Shown here: in pieces, positions 15,276 to 23,782 of the stretch
Layout of the letters: the number at the start of each line of letters is the position of its first letter
How positions within the stretch are numbered: the stretch's first letter is position 1
Source: Streptomyces althioticus
GTDB lineage: Bacteria > Actinomycetota > Actinomycetes > Streptomycetales > Streptomycetaceae
Reading direction: 5' to 3'
Assembly: GCA_014649355.1 (NCBI GenBank)
Contig: BMSW01000038.1
Coordinates: 1-35,779 of the forward strand
Length of the DNA stretch: 35,779 nucleotides
The notes under the pieces: model-generated
What the model was told of the DNA's origin: nothing
Database searches by the model: none
What the model saw: the letters and a program-made list of their open reading frames with translations, nothing else
Position numbers and translations under genes: made by a program

Positions 15276-17560
15276 GACGGACGCTCCGTGGGGGTGCCGG
15301 CCCGCTGACGCAGGGCGCGTTCGAAGCGGTCGGCCAGACCGCGTGCCTCGTGGCCCAGGCCCGCCTGGGCGGGGGCGGTGCCGGCTCCGGGCCGCATGGC
15401 GTCCTCGGCGGGCTGCGGCTCGTCGACGGTCCGGCCGTCGGCCCAGCCGGAGACGGCGTAGACCACGACGGGGGCGTCGGTGAGGACGGAGATCGCCCAG
15501 GAGGCCCGCTGCTCGGGGCCGAAGCCCTCGGCCGCCGTGTCCTTCGCCGCGTAGGGCAGCGGCATCAGGTCGCCGCGGCGGTCCAGGCGTTCACGCTCGA
15601 AGCGGCGGGCGAGGCCCTCCATGCCGGCCGCGTCGGCCTCGGTGAACAGCAGGCCGACGGTGGTGACATGGCTCTGCGTGGCGTCGGTGTAGGTGGCGCG
15701 GAGCAGGCGCTCGCAGCCGACGGGGGCGAGGACGCGGGTGAGCAGGGCGTCGAAGGCGCCCTTGCAGCCGCTGTCGGGGGCGACGGCGATGCGCGTCCAG
15801 ACGCGGTCGGCCTCCCCGGGGCCCGCGCCCCGGCCCTGCAAGGTGGGCGGGAACAACTGGTCGACGGGCACCTCGTGCCACAGGTCGCCCGCGACCGCGA
15901 AGGCGTGCCGGGTGCCCGGGCCCTCGGGCCCGTCGGCGAGCCAGGCGCCGGTCACGGCGCCGCCGATCAGCCCTGTGCCGAGCACGAGGCAGACGGCCGC
16001 GGCGACGACCTGGCCACGGGTGCGGCGGGCGAACGGGCGGGGCCGGCTCCCGGGTTCCCCGAAGGACACGGAGGCGGGACGCCCCGCACCCGGGACGCCG
16101 CCCGGGGACATGGGCGCGCTCCAGGACAACGCGGGGTCCGGCTCGGCCGGGACGGGACGCAGCCGGGTGGTCGTCTCGGAGGGCGTCTCCGTACGGGGCC
16201 GGTGCGCGGGCGGCGGCGGTACGACGTCGGGCGCCACGGCCGCCTCGGTGCGGGGCCGGTTCGCGGGCGGCGGCGCGACGTCGGGCGTCACGGACACGCC
16301 CCGCCCGACGGTGGGCGGCGCGTCCGGGAACCGCGCGGAGGCCTGCGGCGGCGGGGGCGCGGAGCGGTCGGTGGCGTCGCCCCCGATCCGGGGGAAGCGG
16401 GGGCGCCCCCCGGAGGCGGGGGGCGCGGCCGGGCGGCCGGGGGTTCCGTCACCGGCGGGGCGGTACGTGGGTTCGGCCGGGGCCGCGCCGGTGGGGTGCG
16501 CGTCGGACACGGCAGGGGTGGCCGGGCCGCCCGAGACCCCGCCGCCGACCGGGCGATGCGCAGGCGCGGCAGGAGCCGCACCCGTGCGGCGCGCGTCGGA
16601 CACGGGAGGCGTGGCCGGGCGGCCCGCGGGCGCGTCGCCCTCCGGGCGGTACGGCCGCTCGGCGGCGCCCGCGCTGCCCGGAGCGGCAACCGTGGCGGGG
16701 CGGTACGTGGGTTCGGCGGGAGCCGCGCCGGGGCGGTGCGCGTCGGACACGGCAGGGGTGGCCGGGCCGCCCGAGACCCCGCCGCCGACCGGGCGATGCG
16801 CAGGCGCGGCAGGAGCCGCACCCGTGCGGCGCGCGTCGGACACGGGAGGCGTGGCCGGGCGGCCCGCGGGCGCGTCGCCCTCGGGGCCGTACGGCCGCTC
16901 GGCGGCGCCCGCGCTGCCCGGAGCGGCAACCGTGGCGGGGCGGTACGTGGGTTCGGCGGGAGCCGCGCCGGGGCGGTGCGCGTCGGACACGGCGGGCGTG
17001 GCCGGGCCGCCCGAGACCCCGCCGCCGGCCGGGCGATGCGCGGGCGCGGCGGGTGCCGCACCCGTGCGGCGCGCGTCGGACGCGGGAGGGGTGGCCGGGC
17101 GGGCGGGGGCCTCGCCACCACCGGTCGCGCGGTACGGCCGCTCCGCCGTCTCCGTACCGCGCGCGTCGGACGCGCCACGCGGGGCGCCGTCGCGCCGGGC
17201 GTCGGGCGCGGGGCGCTGGGGGCCGACGGTGGTCGTGCCGTCGTCGGTGCCGGGCCGCTTCTCGGTGCGGGCCGTGCCCGCGCCGTGCGGGTCGGCGGAC
17301 GCGCGGGGCGTCGCCGGGCCGCGGCCGGCGGTGTCGTCACCGCTCGCCGTACCCGCGTCCCATGCGCCGGGCGCCGCTCCGTCGCCGGACGCGTCCGGCG
17401 GTCGCCCCGTGTCCGTGTCGTCGGAGGCGGGCCGGTCCGTCCACGGCGGAGGCGTGTCGTCCAGTGGGGTCCGGGGGTCGAACGGGCCCGGGTCGCCCGC
17501 GGTGCGGGGGGCGTGGGGCGGGCGCGGGGGGAGGGAGGCGCGGCGCGCTTCCGTGCTCAT
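15272..17560 (-). CDS. Pro/Ala-rich membrane protein with 80-residue tandem repeats
   Basis: This is a 762-residue protein of no family I recognise. Roughly residues 1-515 are low-complexity, rich in Pro, Ala, Arg, Asp and Gly, and predicted to be disordered and cytoplasmic. They include about three near-perfect copies of an 80-residue unit, with motifs such as RPATPPVSDARRTGAAPAAP and AEPTYRP, encoded by a 240-bp tandem repeat. One transmembrane helix follows at about 518-540 (VVAAAVCLVLGTGLIGGAV). About 220 extracellular residues follow, with a cysteine pair near 599 and 616 that could form a disulphide, and an ordered alpha/beta-looking region (VTTVGLLFTEADAAGMEGLA, SWAISVLTDAPVVVYAVSGW). 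The ATG at 17558-17560 follows GGGGGG. It overlaps the mycosin-like protease start by four bases. A partner or substrate role is an inference from that coupling. Confidence 0.8.
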   Translation of the reverse strand: MSTEARRASLPPRPPHAPRTAGDPGPFDPRTPLDDTPPPWTDRPASDDTDTGRPPDASGDGAAPGAWDAGTASGDDTAGRGPATPRASADPHGAGTARTEKRPGTDDGTTTVGPQRPAPDARRDGAPRGASDARGTETAERPYRATGGGEAPARPATPPASDARRTGAAPAAPAHRPAGGGVSGGPATPAVSDAHRPGAAPAEPTYRPATVAAPGSAGAAERPYGPEGDAPAGRPATPPVSDARRTGAAPAAPAHRPVGGGVSGGPATPAVSDAHRPGAAPAEPTYRPATVAAPGSAGAAERPYRPEGDAPAGRPATPPVSDARRTGAAPAAPAHRPVGGGVSGGPATPAVSDAHPTGAAPAEPTYRPAGDGTPGRPAAPPASGGRPRFPRIGGDATDRSAPPPPQASARFPDAPPTVGRGVSVTPDVAPPPANRPRTEAAVAPDVVPPPPAHRPRTETPSETTTRLRPVPAEPDPALSWSAPMSPGGVPGAGRPASVSFGEPGSRPRPFARRTRGQVVAAAVCLVLGTGLIGGAVTGAWLADGPEGPGTRHAFAVAGDLWHEVPVDQLFPPTLQGRGAGPGEADRVWTRIAVAPDSGCKGAFDALLTRVLAPVGCERLLRATYTDATQSHVTTVGLLFTEADAAGMEGLARRFERERLDRRGDLMPLPYAAKDTAAEGFGPEQRASWAISVLTDAPVVVYAVSGWADGRTVDEPQPAEDAMRPGAGTAPAQAGLGHEARGLADRFERALRQRAGTPTERPS
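16461..17100. repeat. 240-bp tandem repeat inside the membrane protein gene
   Basis: A 240-bp unit recurs in register, seen for example by CGGTACGTGGGTTCGG starting at 16461, 16701 and 16941. The stretches 16501-16620 and 16741-16860 are identical. The third copy has more differences. The period is a multiple of three, so the frame is kept and each copy adds 80 residues. Copy number is likely to vary between strains and is prone to assembly error. Confidence 0.92.
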
Positions 17561-17832
17561 GCACCCCCCGTTTCCTCGTGCCCGGGCCGGTCCTCGTCGT
17601 CCGCGGCCGGTGTGTCGCTGCCAGGTGGCCCGGCGCGGACGCGTCCCGGGCACAGATACCCGCACGACCGGCGCGTCATCCCGCCCGGACGACCGGGCCG
17701 GCCCCGTACCGCCGTGCGTGCGCGTCACTCTACGGCGTGCGGCGCGTCGAACGGGAACCAGTCCGCAGGCCCGCGGCATCTGCCCGGAACGTCCCCCTAC
17801 CCTGCGGTAATCCGGTCTGGCAGGCTGCGGTC
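17561..17832. other. Divergent spacer
   Basis: About 270 bp between the start of the membrane protein gene (minus) and the PLP-enzyme gene (plus) should hold both promoters. On the plus strand TACCCT at 17798-17803 is a possible -10 element for the PLP-enzyme gene. I see no clear -35 element or operator. Confidence 0.35.
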
Positions 17833-19035
17833 ATGACTGCGCGCGCCGCCGACCGGGCCCGTTACGACCGGGCCACCGCACAGCTCGACGCCCCCGTCGC
17901 GATCGTGGATCTGGACGCCTTCGACGCCAACGCGGACGATCTGGTCCGCCGTGCCGGGGGCAAGCCGATCCGGGTCGCCAGCAAGTCCGTCCGCTGCCGG
18001 GCGCTGCTCGAACGCGTCCTGGCCCGCGAGGGTTTCGCGGGGATCATGTCGTTCACCCTCGCCGAGTCGCTGTGGCTGGCCCGCTCCGGTTTCGACGACG
18101 TCCTCCTCGCCTACCCGTCCGCCGACCGCGCCGGGTACGCCGAACTCGCCGCCGATCCCAAGCTCGCCGCCGCCGTCACCGTGATGATCGACGACCCGGC
18201 GCAGCTGGACCTGATCGACGCGGCACGGGCCGGCGGCGGTGAAGTGGTGCGCGTGTGCCTGGAGTTGGACACCGCGCTGAAGCTCCTCGGCGGGCGGGTG
18301 CGGATCGGCGCCCGCCGCTCCCCGCTGCACTCCCCCGCCCAGGTCGCCGAGGTGGCCCGCGCCGTGGCCCGCCGGCCGGGGTTCGAGGTCGTCGGGATCA
18401 TGGCGTACGAGGGGCATGTCGCCGGGGTCGGGGACGCGGTGGCCGGGCGGCCACTGCGGTCCCGCGCGGTGCGGCTGATGCAGGCGGCCGCGCGCCGTGA
18501 ACTCGCCGAACGGCGGGCCGCGGTGGTACGGGCGGTGCGGGAGGTCGTGCCGGACCTGGAGTTCGTCAACGGGGGCGGCACGGGCAGTGTGCAGCACACG
18601 GCGGCCGAGGACGCGGTGACCGAGATCGCGGCCGGTTCGGGTCTGTACGTACCGCGGCTGTTCGACAACTACACGTCGTTCACGGGGCGTCCGGCCGCGC
18701 TGTTCGCCCTGCCGGTGGTGCGGCGGCCCGGGGTCGGCGTGGTGACGGTGCTGGGTGGCGGCTACCCGGCGTCCGGCGCGCCCGGCGCGGACCGGCTGCC
18801 GGTGCCGTATCTGCCGGAGGGGCTGCGCTACGACCCGCAGGAGGGCGCCGGCGAGGTGCAGACGCCGCTGCTGGGGCCGGTCGCGGACGATCTGCTGATC
18901 GGCGACAAGGTGTGGTTCCGGCACGCAAAGGCGGGCGAGCTGTGCGAGCGGTTCGACACGCTGCATCTGGTGGAGGGGGACGCGATCACGGCGACCGTGC
19001 CGACGTACCGGGGCGAGGGGCAGACCTTCCTGTGA
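17833..19035 (+). CDS. PLP-dependent amino acid deaminase/aldolase, alanine racemase fold
   Basis: The 400-residue protein has an N-terminal alanine-racemase-type barrel. The segment PIRVASKSVRC places the probable PLP lysine at K51, after APVAIVDLDAFDANADDLVRR. Later motifs include CLELDTALKLLGGRVRIGARR, the EVVGIMAYEGHVAGVGD loop, the NGGGTGSV turn that would hold the PLP phosphate, and a C-terminal beta domain with GEVQTPLLGPVADDLLIGDKVWFRHAKAGEL that carries a conserved His-Lys-Ala. These features fit the family that includes D-threonine aldolase and D-serine dehydratase rather than true alanine racemase. The substrate cannot be fixed from sequence. ATG 17833 is used; there is only a weak ribosome binding site. 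It is convergent with the DUF2510 gene, with 13 bases between the stops. Confidence 0.85.
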   Translation: MTARAADRARYDRATAQLDAPVAIVDLDAFDANADDLVRRAGGKPIRVASKSVRCRALLERVLAREGFAGIMSFTLAESLWLARSGFDDVLLAYPSADRAGYAELAADPKLAAAVTVMIDDPAQLDLIDAARAGGGEVVRVCLELDTALKLLGGRVRIGARRSPLHSPAQVAEVARAVARRPGFEVVGIMAYEGHVAGVGDAVAGRPLRSRAVRLMQAAARRELAERRAAVVRAVREVVPDLEFVNGGGTGSVQHTAAEDAVTEIAAGSGLYVPRLFDNYTSFTGRPAALFALPVVRRPGVGVVTVLGGGYPASGAPGADRLPVPYLPEGLRYDPQEGAGEVQTPLLGPVADDLLIGDKVWFRHAKAGELCERFDTLHLVEGDAITATVPTYRGEGQTFL

Positions 19036-19048
19036 CCCCCACGACCGC

Positions 19049-20110
19049 TCAGCCGGTCGGGCCGATGCTGCTGCCGACCCCGCCGCCGGACGCCTGGTCG
19101 GCGGTGGAGCGGATGCCCTTGGTGATGCGGTCCATGTCGGCCACGGGCGGTCCGTCCGGCCCCGCCTCGAAGAGGAAGCGGACGAGGACCGGGGACTCGG
19201 TGCCGACGCTGGACGGGAAGACGAGGGACTGCACGTAGCCGCCGGGGCCCTTGGCGGTGGTGACCCGCCAGCGCACCAGGTGTCCGGCGCGGCCCGCCAC
19301 CGCGACGGGGCCCGCCTTGACGACCTGGTGGGACGTCATGCCGCCGTAGGGCCGGCTGCCGAGGCTGTCCTCGTCGAAGGTCTCCTCGGCGGCCTTGGAG
19401 ATGTCCGCCTCGGCGAGAGCGCGGGGCGAGGACTCGTCGGTGGCGGTCACCGTTCGGGAGACGACCATGCCGCCGCGGCACAGGGAGCCCTCGCCGGGGC
19501 AGTCGTGGGTGCCGTCGGTGGTCATGACGGCATCCTTCTCCACCACGTGCTGCGGGCGCACCCAGCCGTCGAGGAGCGGGAAGGTGACGCCGTTCAGCTC
19601 GTCCACGACCACGCCCTCGTCCTCAGGGGCGGGCTCGGAGGCGGACGGCTGCGCGGACCGTGCCGTCGGCGCGGCGGCGGTCGGGCTGGGCCCGGTGCGG
19701 ACCTCGGGGTTTTCGTCGTCACGGGTGAGTGCCACGGCCCCGGCGACGACGGCGGCGACCAGCACGGCCCCGGCGGCGGTCAGCGCGACGGCCTTGGCCC
19801 CGCGGGAACCACCGGACCCGCCGGAACCACCCGAGCCGCCGGACCCGCCCGAGCCGCCGGACCCGTCCGAGCCGCCGGTACCGCCACTGCCAGGCGCGGC
19901 TGCCGGAGGACCGAAGCCCCCCGGAGCCCCGTACGGACCCGGCGCGCCGCCCGGGGAGCTCGGGACGCCCGGGGCGCCCGGAGCGCCCGGCGCACCGAAG
20001 CCGCCCGCCGGCGTCCGCCGGTGCTCGCTCCACGCCGTGCCGTCCCACCAGCGCTCCAGGTGCGGGGCGTGCGGGTCGGGGTACCAGCCGGGCGGGGGCG
20101 TCATGCTCAT
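19049..20110 (-). CDS. DUF2510 membrane protein
   Basis: The 353-residue protein starts with a DUF2510 motif (PPGWYPDPHAPHLERWWDG), a short W-rich cytoplasmic module common in actinobacterial membrane proteins. A Gly/Pro/Ser linker follows at about residues 35-105, including GGSGGSGGSGG repeats encoded by 9-bp tandem repeats near 19810-19870. A single transmembrane helix lies at about 108-130. The exterior domain of about 220 residues contains two cysteines in HDCPGEGSLCRGG and is of unknown function. The start at 20110 is supported by a TACAGT hexamer whose end lies six bases upstream, which would give a leaderless mRNA; an in-frame ATG also occurs at 20104. No partner gene is evident. The protein may act as a surface sensor or envelope factor, but this is not shown. 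Confidence 0.8.
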   Translation of the reverse strand: MSMTPPPGWYPDPHAPHLERWWDGTAWSEHRRTPAGGFGAPGAPGAPGVPSSPGGAPGPYGAPGGFGPPAAAPGSGGTGGSDGSGGSGGSGGSGGSGGSGGSRGAKAVALTAAGAVLVAAVVAGAVALTRDDENPEVRTGPSPTAAAPTARSAQPSASEPAPEDEGVVVDELNGVTFPLLDGWVRPQHVVEKDAVMTTDGTHDCPGEGSLCRGGMVVSRTVTATDESSPRALAEADISKAAEETFDEDSLGSRPYGGMTSHQVVKAGPVAVAGRAGHLVRWRVTTAKGPGGYVQSLVFPSSVGTESPVLVRFLFEAGPDGPPVADMDRITKGIRSTADQASGGGVGSSIGPTG

Positions 20111-20116
20111 TCCGGC

Positions 20117-20122
20117 ACTGTA
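20117..20122 (-). promoter_or_regulatory. -10 element for a leaderless DUF2510 mRNA
   Basis: TACAGT on the minus strand ends six bases before the ATG at 20110, the usual distance from a -10 element to a transcription start. No ribosome binding site is present, consistent with a leaderless transcript. Confidence 0.45.
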
Positions 20123-20152
20123 ACGACGGGCGCCGTCACCGCGTGCCGCCCG

Positions 20153-20935
20153 CTACAGCGGTGTGACGTACGCCCCCGAGATACCGCCGTCGACGAGGAA
20201 GTCGGTGGCGTTGACGAAGGAGGAGTCGTCGCTGGCGAGGAAGGCGACGGCGGCGGCGATCTCCTCGGCCTCGGCGAACCGGCCGAGCGGGATGTGCACC
20301 AGCCGGCGCGCGGCCCGCTCCGGGTCCTTGGCGAACAGTTCCTGGAGCAGCGGGGTGTTGACCGGTCCGGGGCACAGCGCGTTGACCCGGATGCCCTCCC
20401 GGGCGAACTGCACGCCGAGCTCACGGGACATGGCGAGCACGCCGCCCTTGGAGGCGGTGTACGAGATCTGCGAGGTCGCGGCGCCCATCCGGGCCACGAA
20501 GGACGCGGTGTTGATGATGGAGCCCCGGCCCTGCTCGCGCATGTAGGGGATGGCGGCCTTGCAGCACAGGTAGACGGAGGTCAGGTTGACCTCCTGGACC
20601 CGCTTCCAGGCTTCCAGGCCGGTCTCCAGGATGGAGTCGTCGTCGGGCGGTGAGATGCCGGCGTTGTTGAAGGCGACGTCGACGCTGCCGTACGTCTCGT
20701 ACGCGGTGCGGAACAGCGCCTCGACCTGCTCGGGGTCGGTGACGTCGGTGTTCACGAAGATCCCGCCGGTCTCCTCGGCGGCGGCCTTGCCGCGGACCTC
20801 GTCGACGTCCGCGCAGACCACGTTCGCCCCCTCGGAGGCGAGGCGGCGCGCGGTGGCGAGCCCGATGCCGCTGCCGGCTCCGGTGACGACGGCGGTGCGG
20901 CCGGTCAGGCGGCGGCAGATGATGTCCTCGCTCAT
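20153..20935 (-). CDS. Short-chain dehydrogenase/reductase
   Basis: This classical SDR has 260 residues. The nucleotide-binding motif TGAGSGIG is at 18-25, with D43 of CADVDE probably selecting NAD. NNAG is at 90-93, and the catalytic residues are S145 (NTASF), Y159 and K163 (YTASKGG). The C-terminal segment RVNALCPGPVNTPLL is standard. It is the third gene of the glutamine-synthetase-like operon, starting six bases after the aldehyde dehydrogenase stop, with GGAGG inside the end of that gene. In the ethanolamine scheme it would oxidise the alcohol of gamma-glutamylethanolamide to the aldehyde, giving the substrate of the preceding gene's product. That role comes from context; by sequence alone it could be any NAD(P)-dependent alcohol or 3-oxoacyl reductase. 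Confidence 0.92.
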   Translation of the reverse strand: MSEDIICRRLTGRTAVVTGAGSGIGLATARRLASEGANVVCADVDEVRGKAAAEETGGIFVNTDVTDPEQVEALFRTAYETYGSVDVAFNNAGISPPDDDSILETGLEAWKRVQEVNLTSVYLCCKAAIPYMREQGRGSIINTASFVARMGAATSQISYTASKGGVLAMSRELGVQFAREGIRVNALCPGPVNTPLLQELFAKDPERAARRLVHIPLGRFAEAEEIAAAVAFLASDDSSFVNATDFLVDGGISGAYVTPL

Positions 20936-20941
20936 GTGCGG

Positions 20942-22318
20942 TCAGGCCTCCGTGCTGATGAAGACGTTCTTGGTTTCGGTGAAGGCGGTCAGGGCGTCCG
21001 GCCCCAGTTCACGGCCCACGCCGGACTGCTTGTAGCCGCCGAAGGGGGTCCAGTAGCGCACGCTCGCATGGGAGTTGACGGAGAGGTTCCCGGCGCGCAC
21101 GGCGCGGGAGACGCGCAGGGCGCGGCCGACGTCATGGGTCCACAGGGAACCGGCGAGGCCGTAGTCGGTGGCGTTGGCGAGGCGGACGGCGTCGGCCTCG
21201 TCGTCGAAGGGGAGGACGACGGCGACGGGTCCGAAGACCTCCTCGACGGCGACCCGGTCGTCGGGGCGGACGCCGGTGAGGACGGTGGGCGCGAACCAGT
21301 AGCCGGGGCCCTCGGGCGCCTTGCCGCGGATGCCGTCGAGGGTGTCGGGGACGTAGGAGCGGACGCGGTCGAGCTGGGTGCGGGAGATCAGCGGGCCCAT
21401 GTCGACGTCCTCGTCGCGGCCCGGGTCGCCGACGCGGACGGCCTCGATCGCGGGCGCGAGCAGCTCCAGGAAACGGTCGTGCACGGTGCGTTCGACGAGG
21501 ATGCGGGTGCGGGCGCAGCAGTCCTGTCCGGCGTTGTCGAGGAAGGACAGGGGTGCGGCGGCCGCGGCGGCCTCCAGGTCGGCGTCGGCGAAGACGATGT
21601 TGGGGCTCTTGCCGCCGAGTTCGAGGGTGACCCGCTTGAGGTGCGCGGCGCCCTTGGCCCACACCTGCTTGCCGACGGCCGTGGACCCGGTGAACACGAT
21701 CTTGGCGACGCCGGGGTGCTCGACGAGGGCGTTACCGGCGACCGCGCCGTGTCCGGGCAGGACCTGGAACAGGCCCTCGGGGAGCCCGGCCTCCAGGGCG
21801 AGTTCCGCGAGGCGCAGGGCGGTGAGGGGGGTGGTCTCGGCGGGTTTGAGGAGGACCGCGTTGCCGGCGGCGAGGGCGGGGGCGGTGCCCCAGGCCGCGA
21901 TCGGCATGGGGAAGTTCCAGGGGGCGATGACGCCGATGACGCCGAGGGGTTCGAGGAAGGTGACGTCGACGCCGCCCGGGACGGGGATCTGGCGGCCGGT
22001 GAGGCGTTCCACTCCCCCGGCCGCGTAGTCGAGCAGGTCACGGACGTTGCCCGCCTCCCAGCGGGCGTTGCCGAGGGTGTGCCCGGCCTCGCGGACCTCC
22101 AGGAGGGCGAGTTCCTCGACGTGGTCGTCGACGGCGGCGGCGAACCTGCGCAGCGATCGTGCGCGGTCGCCGGGCGCGAGGGCGGCCCAGGCGGTCTGCG
22201 CGCGGGCCGCGCGGGTGACGGCGGCGTCCACGTCGGCGGGGCTCGCGGCCGGGACGGTGGCGATGACCTCCTCGGTGGCGGGGTTGCGCACCTGGAGCTC
22301 GGCGGGCTGGTCGGACAC
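20942..22318 (-). CDS. Aldehyde dehydrogenase (PuuC-like role)
   Basis: The 458-residue enzyme has all catalytic features of NAD(P)-dependent aldehyde dehydrogenases. N135 lies in PWNFP, K158 in LLKPAE, and the cofactor loop FTGSTAVGKQ is at 209-218. General base E233 is in LELGGKSPN and the nucleophile C267 is in NAGQDCCAR; the neighbouring C268 is unusual but not unknown. The C-terminal FGGYKQSGVGRELG is standard. It is slightly short at the N terminus but complete. Translation begins at GTG 22316-22318, eight bases after the glnA4-like stop codon. In this operon it should oxidise gamma-glutamylacetaldehyde to gamma-glutamylglycine, as PuuC does for gamma-glutamyl-aminobutyraldehyde in E. 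coli. The assignment to ethanolamine rests on the neighbour genes. Confidence 0.93.
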   Translation of the reverse strand: MSDQPAELQVRNPATEEVIATVPAASPADVDAAVTRAARAQTAWAALAPGDRARSLRRFAAAVDDHVEELALLEVREAGHTLGNARWEAGNVRDLLDYAAGGVERLTGRQIPVPGGVDVTFLEPLGVIGVIAPWNFPMPIAAWGTAPALAAGNAVLLKPAETTPLTALRLAELALEAGLPEGLFQVLPGHGAVAGNALVEHPGVAKIVFTGSTAVGKQVWAKGAAHLKRVTLELGGKSPNIVFADADLEAAAAAAPLSFLDNAGQDCCARTRILVERTVHDRFLELLAPAIEAVRVGDPGRDEDVDMGPLISRTQLDRVRSYVPDTLDGIRGKAPEGPGYWFAPTVLTGVRPDDRVAVEEVFGPVAVVLPFDDEADAVRLANATDYGLAGSLWTHDVGRALRVSRAVRAGNLSVNSHASVRYWTPFGGYKQSGVGRELGPDALTAFTETKNVFISTEA

Positions 22319-22326
22319 TCGGGGCC

Positions 22327-23697
22327 TCACATGCGTTCGAAGGAGCGGCGCAGCTCCCAGTCGGTGACCGCGGCGTCGAAGGCGTCGATCTCGACGCGCG
22401 CCATGTTGCGGTAGTGGGCGACGACCTCCTCGCCGAAGGCCGCCTTGGCGATCTCGCTGTGCTCCCACAGCTCGGCGGCCTCGCGGAGCGTGGTGGGGAC
22501 GTGGTCGAAACCGGCGGTGTAGGCGTTGCCCGCGCAGGGCTCGGGCAGGTCGAGGCGCTGCTCGACGCCGTGCAGGCCGGCGGCGACCATGCCGGCGACG
22601 GCGAGGTAGGGGTTGACGTCGCCGCCGGGCAGGCGGTTCTCGAAGCGCAGGGAGCGGCCGTGGCCGACGACGCGCAGCGCGCAGGTGCGGTTGTCGTGGC
22701 CCCAGGCGACGGCGGTCGGGGCGAAGGAGCCCGGCTGGAAGCGCTTGTAGCTGTTGATGTGGGGGGCGTAGAGCAGGGAGAACTCGCGGAGCGCGGCGAG
22801 CTGTCCGGCGAGGAAGTGGCGCATCACCTCGGACATGCTGTCCGGGTCCTCCGGGGAGTCCGGCATGGCGCTGTCGCCGCCGAGGTCGGCGAGCGAGAGA
22901 TGGATGTGGCAGGAGTTGCCCTCGCGTTCGTTGTATTTGGCCATGAAGGTGAGGGAGACGCCCTCCTGGGCGGCGATCTCCTTGGCGCCGGTCTTGTAGA
23001 TCGCGTGCTGGTCGCAGGTGACGAGGGCCTCGTCGTAGCGGAAGGCGATCTCGTGCTGGCCGGGGTTGCACTCGCCCTTGGCGGACTCGACGGTGAGGCC
23101 GGCGCCGGCCATGTCGTTGCGGATGCGGCGCAGCAGCGGCTCGACGCGTCCGGTGCCGAGCACCGAGTAGTCGACGTTGTACTGGTTGGCCGGGGTGAGG
23201 GCGCGGTAGCCGGCGTCCCAGGCCTGCTCGTAGGTGTCCTTGAAGACGATGAACTCCAGCTCCGTGCCGACCTGGGCGGTGTAGCCGAGGGCGGCGAGCC
23301 GGTCGAGCTGCCGGCGCAGTATCTGGCGGGGCGCGGCGGCCACCGGGGAGCCGTCGGCCCAGGCGAGGTCGGCGGTGACCATCGCGGTGCCCTCGTTCCA
23401 GGGGACGCGGCGCAGGGTGTCCAGGTCCGGGTACATGGCGAAGTCGCCGTAGCCGGTCTCCCAGGAGGACATGGCGTAGCCGTCGACGGTGTTCATGTCG
23501 GCGTCGACGGCGAGCAGGTAGTTGCAGCCCTCGGTGCCGTGGTGGAGGACCTCGTCGAGGAAGAAGCGGGCGGCGAACCGCTTGCCCTGGAGGCGGCCTT
23601 GCATGTCGGGGAAGGCCAGGACGACAGTGTCGATCTCGCCGGCCGCGACGAGGGCGTGCAGCTCCTCGACGGGAAGCGGGGGTGTGCGGTCTGCCAC
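22327..23697 (-). CDS. glnA4: GlnA4-type gamma-glutamylethanolamide synthetase (GS-like)
   Basis: The 456-residue protein belongs to the glutamine synthetase superfamily. Conserved elements are the metal- and glutamate-binding VGTELEFIVFKDTYEQAW, AKGECNPGQHEIAFRYDEAL, NEREGNSCHIHLSL, NSYKRFQPGSFAPTAVAWGH with NRTCALRVVG, and FENRLPGGDVNPYL. The N-terminal domain (VDADMNTVDGYAMSSWETGYGDFAMYPD) is of the PuuA type and differs from true GlnA, and no adenylylation tail is seen. From memory, the S. coelicolor protein at this location (GlnA4, SCO1613) was shown to join glutamate to ethanolamine with ATP. The other GS-like enzymes act on polyamines. Translation starts at GTG 23695-23697, seven bases after AGGAGG. 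It heads an operon with the aldehyde dehydrogenase and SDR, and is divergent from a GntR regulator. Confidence 0.88.
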   Translation of the reverse strand: MADRTPPLPVEELHALVAAGEIDTVVLAFPDMQGRLQGKRFAARFFLDEVLHHGTEGCNYLLAVDADMNTVDGYAMSSWETGYGDFAMYPDLDTLRRVPWNEGTAMVTADLAWADGSPVAAAPRQILRRQLDRLAALGYTAQVGTELEFIVFKDTYEQAWDAGYRALTPANQYNVDYSVLGTGRVEPLLRRIRNDMAGAGLTVESAKGECNPGQHEIAFRYDEALVTCDQHAIYKTGAKEIAAQEGVSLTFMAKYNEREGNSCHIHLSLADLGGDSAMPDSPEDPDSMSEVMRHFLAGQLAALREFSLLYAPHINSYKRFQPGSFAPTAVAWGHDNRTCALRVVGHGRSLRFENRLPGGDVNPYLAVAGMVAAGLHGVEQRLDLPEPCAGNAYTAGFDHVPTTLREAAELWEHSEIAKAAFGEEVVAHYRNMARVEIDAFDAAVTDWELRRSFERM

Positions 23698-23782
23698 GGG
23701 AGGGCCTCCTGGGGCTTCTTCGGTCAGCCGGGAGCCATAAGGTATTGCCGGGAACCATTGCTTGGGAAGGGGGCGCGACCAG
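23698..23782. promoter_or_regulatory. Divergent regulatory region with an 11-bp direct repeat
   Basis: The 85 bp between glnA4 and the GntR gene contain CCGGGAGCCAT (23728-23738) and CCGGGAACCAT (23748-23758). These are direct repeats one base apart in sequence and exactly 20 bp apart in position, close to two helical turns. On the minus strand, TACCTT (23745-23740) could be the glnA4 -10 element. The repeats sit over it, as an operator for the neighbouring GntR protein would. Confidence 0.55.

Noticed and set aside
15350..17836. Long plus-strand frames across the Pro/Ala-rich repeat gene
   Set aside because: The opposite strand has the coherent protein with a membrane helix, a four-base overlap with the protease gene and a ribosome binding site. 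The plus-strand frames are shadows that share the repeat.
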